From Blastocatellia bacterium (GTDB lineage: Bacteria > Acidobacteriota > Blastocatellia > Pyrinomonadales > Pyrinomonadaceae), in contig JAEUQK010000005.1 of the NCBI GenBank assembly GCA_016789265.1, forward strand, positions 1-64,000: a stretch of 64,000 bases of DNA. Reading direction: 5' to 3'. The notes under the pieces were generated by a model. That model did no database searches. It saw only the letters and a list, made by a program, of their open reading frames with translations, and was not told the origin of the DNA. Both the position numbers and the translations under genes were made by a program. The first letter of the stretch is position 1; the number at the start of each line of letters is the position of its first letter. Shown piece after piece: positions 63,968 to 64,000 of the stretch.

Positions 63968-64000
63968 AGGATCCTCCTAGATCTTGAGAAACGTATTACC

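Overview
The window looks like a chromosomal piece of an Acidobacteriota genome, most likely class Blastocatellia (Pyrinomonadaceae-like). This is an inference from gene content: three large TonB-dependent receptors with carboxypeptidase-regulatory N-domains, a Ser/Thr kinase fused to a TolB-like propeller, many secreted propeller and TPR proteins, and a bacillithiol gene (bshA). GC looks to be in the low-to-mid 50s by eye. No transposase, integrase, rRNA, tRNA or CRISPR array was seen. Genes are packed tightly and no gene-free stretch exceeds 300 bases; the largest gaps are 23042-23329, 53953-54194, 7696-7931 and 45683-45897.

Region 1 (1-4846) is a defence-type locus cut by the left edge. 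It holds the C-terminal part of an Eco57I-like adenine methylase, a 117-residue putative DNA-binding protein, a broken 5' copy of a GIY-YIG/helicase gene, a BRO-N/DinD-like antirepressor and the full GIY-YIG/SF2 helicase, whose start overlaps the antirepressor stop. It does not match any named defence system I can recall with certainty and is the best candidate here for something undescribed.

Region 2 (4863-28949) is mostly housekeeping and envelope genes: thiC under a TPP riboswitch, a methyltransferase, a TonB receptor facing two secreted PQQ-type sugar dehydrogenases with a PPK2 kinase between them, bshA, an alpha/beta hydrolase, a sigma factor with a membrane anti-sigma-like partner, a secreted propeller protein, a TPR protein, an M28 peptidase, a kinase-propeller receptor, a small Cys-rich protein and a subclass B3 metallo-beta-lactamase.

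Region 3 (29062-45682) carries two translationally coupled secreted nucleases and, 6 kb on, a third. It also has acpS and pgeF with overlapping divergent starts, a secreted MA-like peptidase with TPRs and a duplicated C-terminal domain, a stand-alone DsbD-alpha-like protein, rlmN, a DapF homologue with both catalytic cysteines replaced by serine, a TolB-like protein, a diiron desaturase-like protein, an MBL hydrolase and an FAD reductase.

Region 4 (45898-64000) has a 1266-residue TonB receptor with a clear terminator, queG coupled to a secreted protein, moaA, and a beta-eliminating lyase whose specificity residues fit tyrosine phenol-lyase rather than tryptophanase. It ends in a minus-strand carbohydrate cluster: a TonB receptor, a GH3 glucosidase fused to a GH144-like domain, and xylGH-type ABC transporter genes without a binding protein. 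The cluster is best read as a uptake and breakdown locus for a beta-glucan, possibly beta-1,2-glucan.
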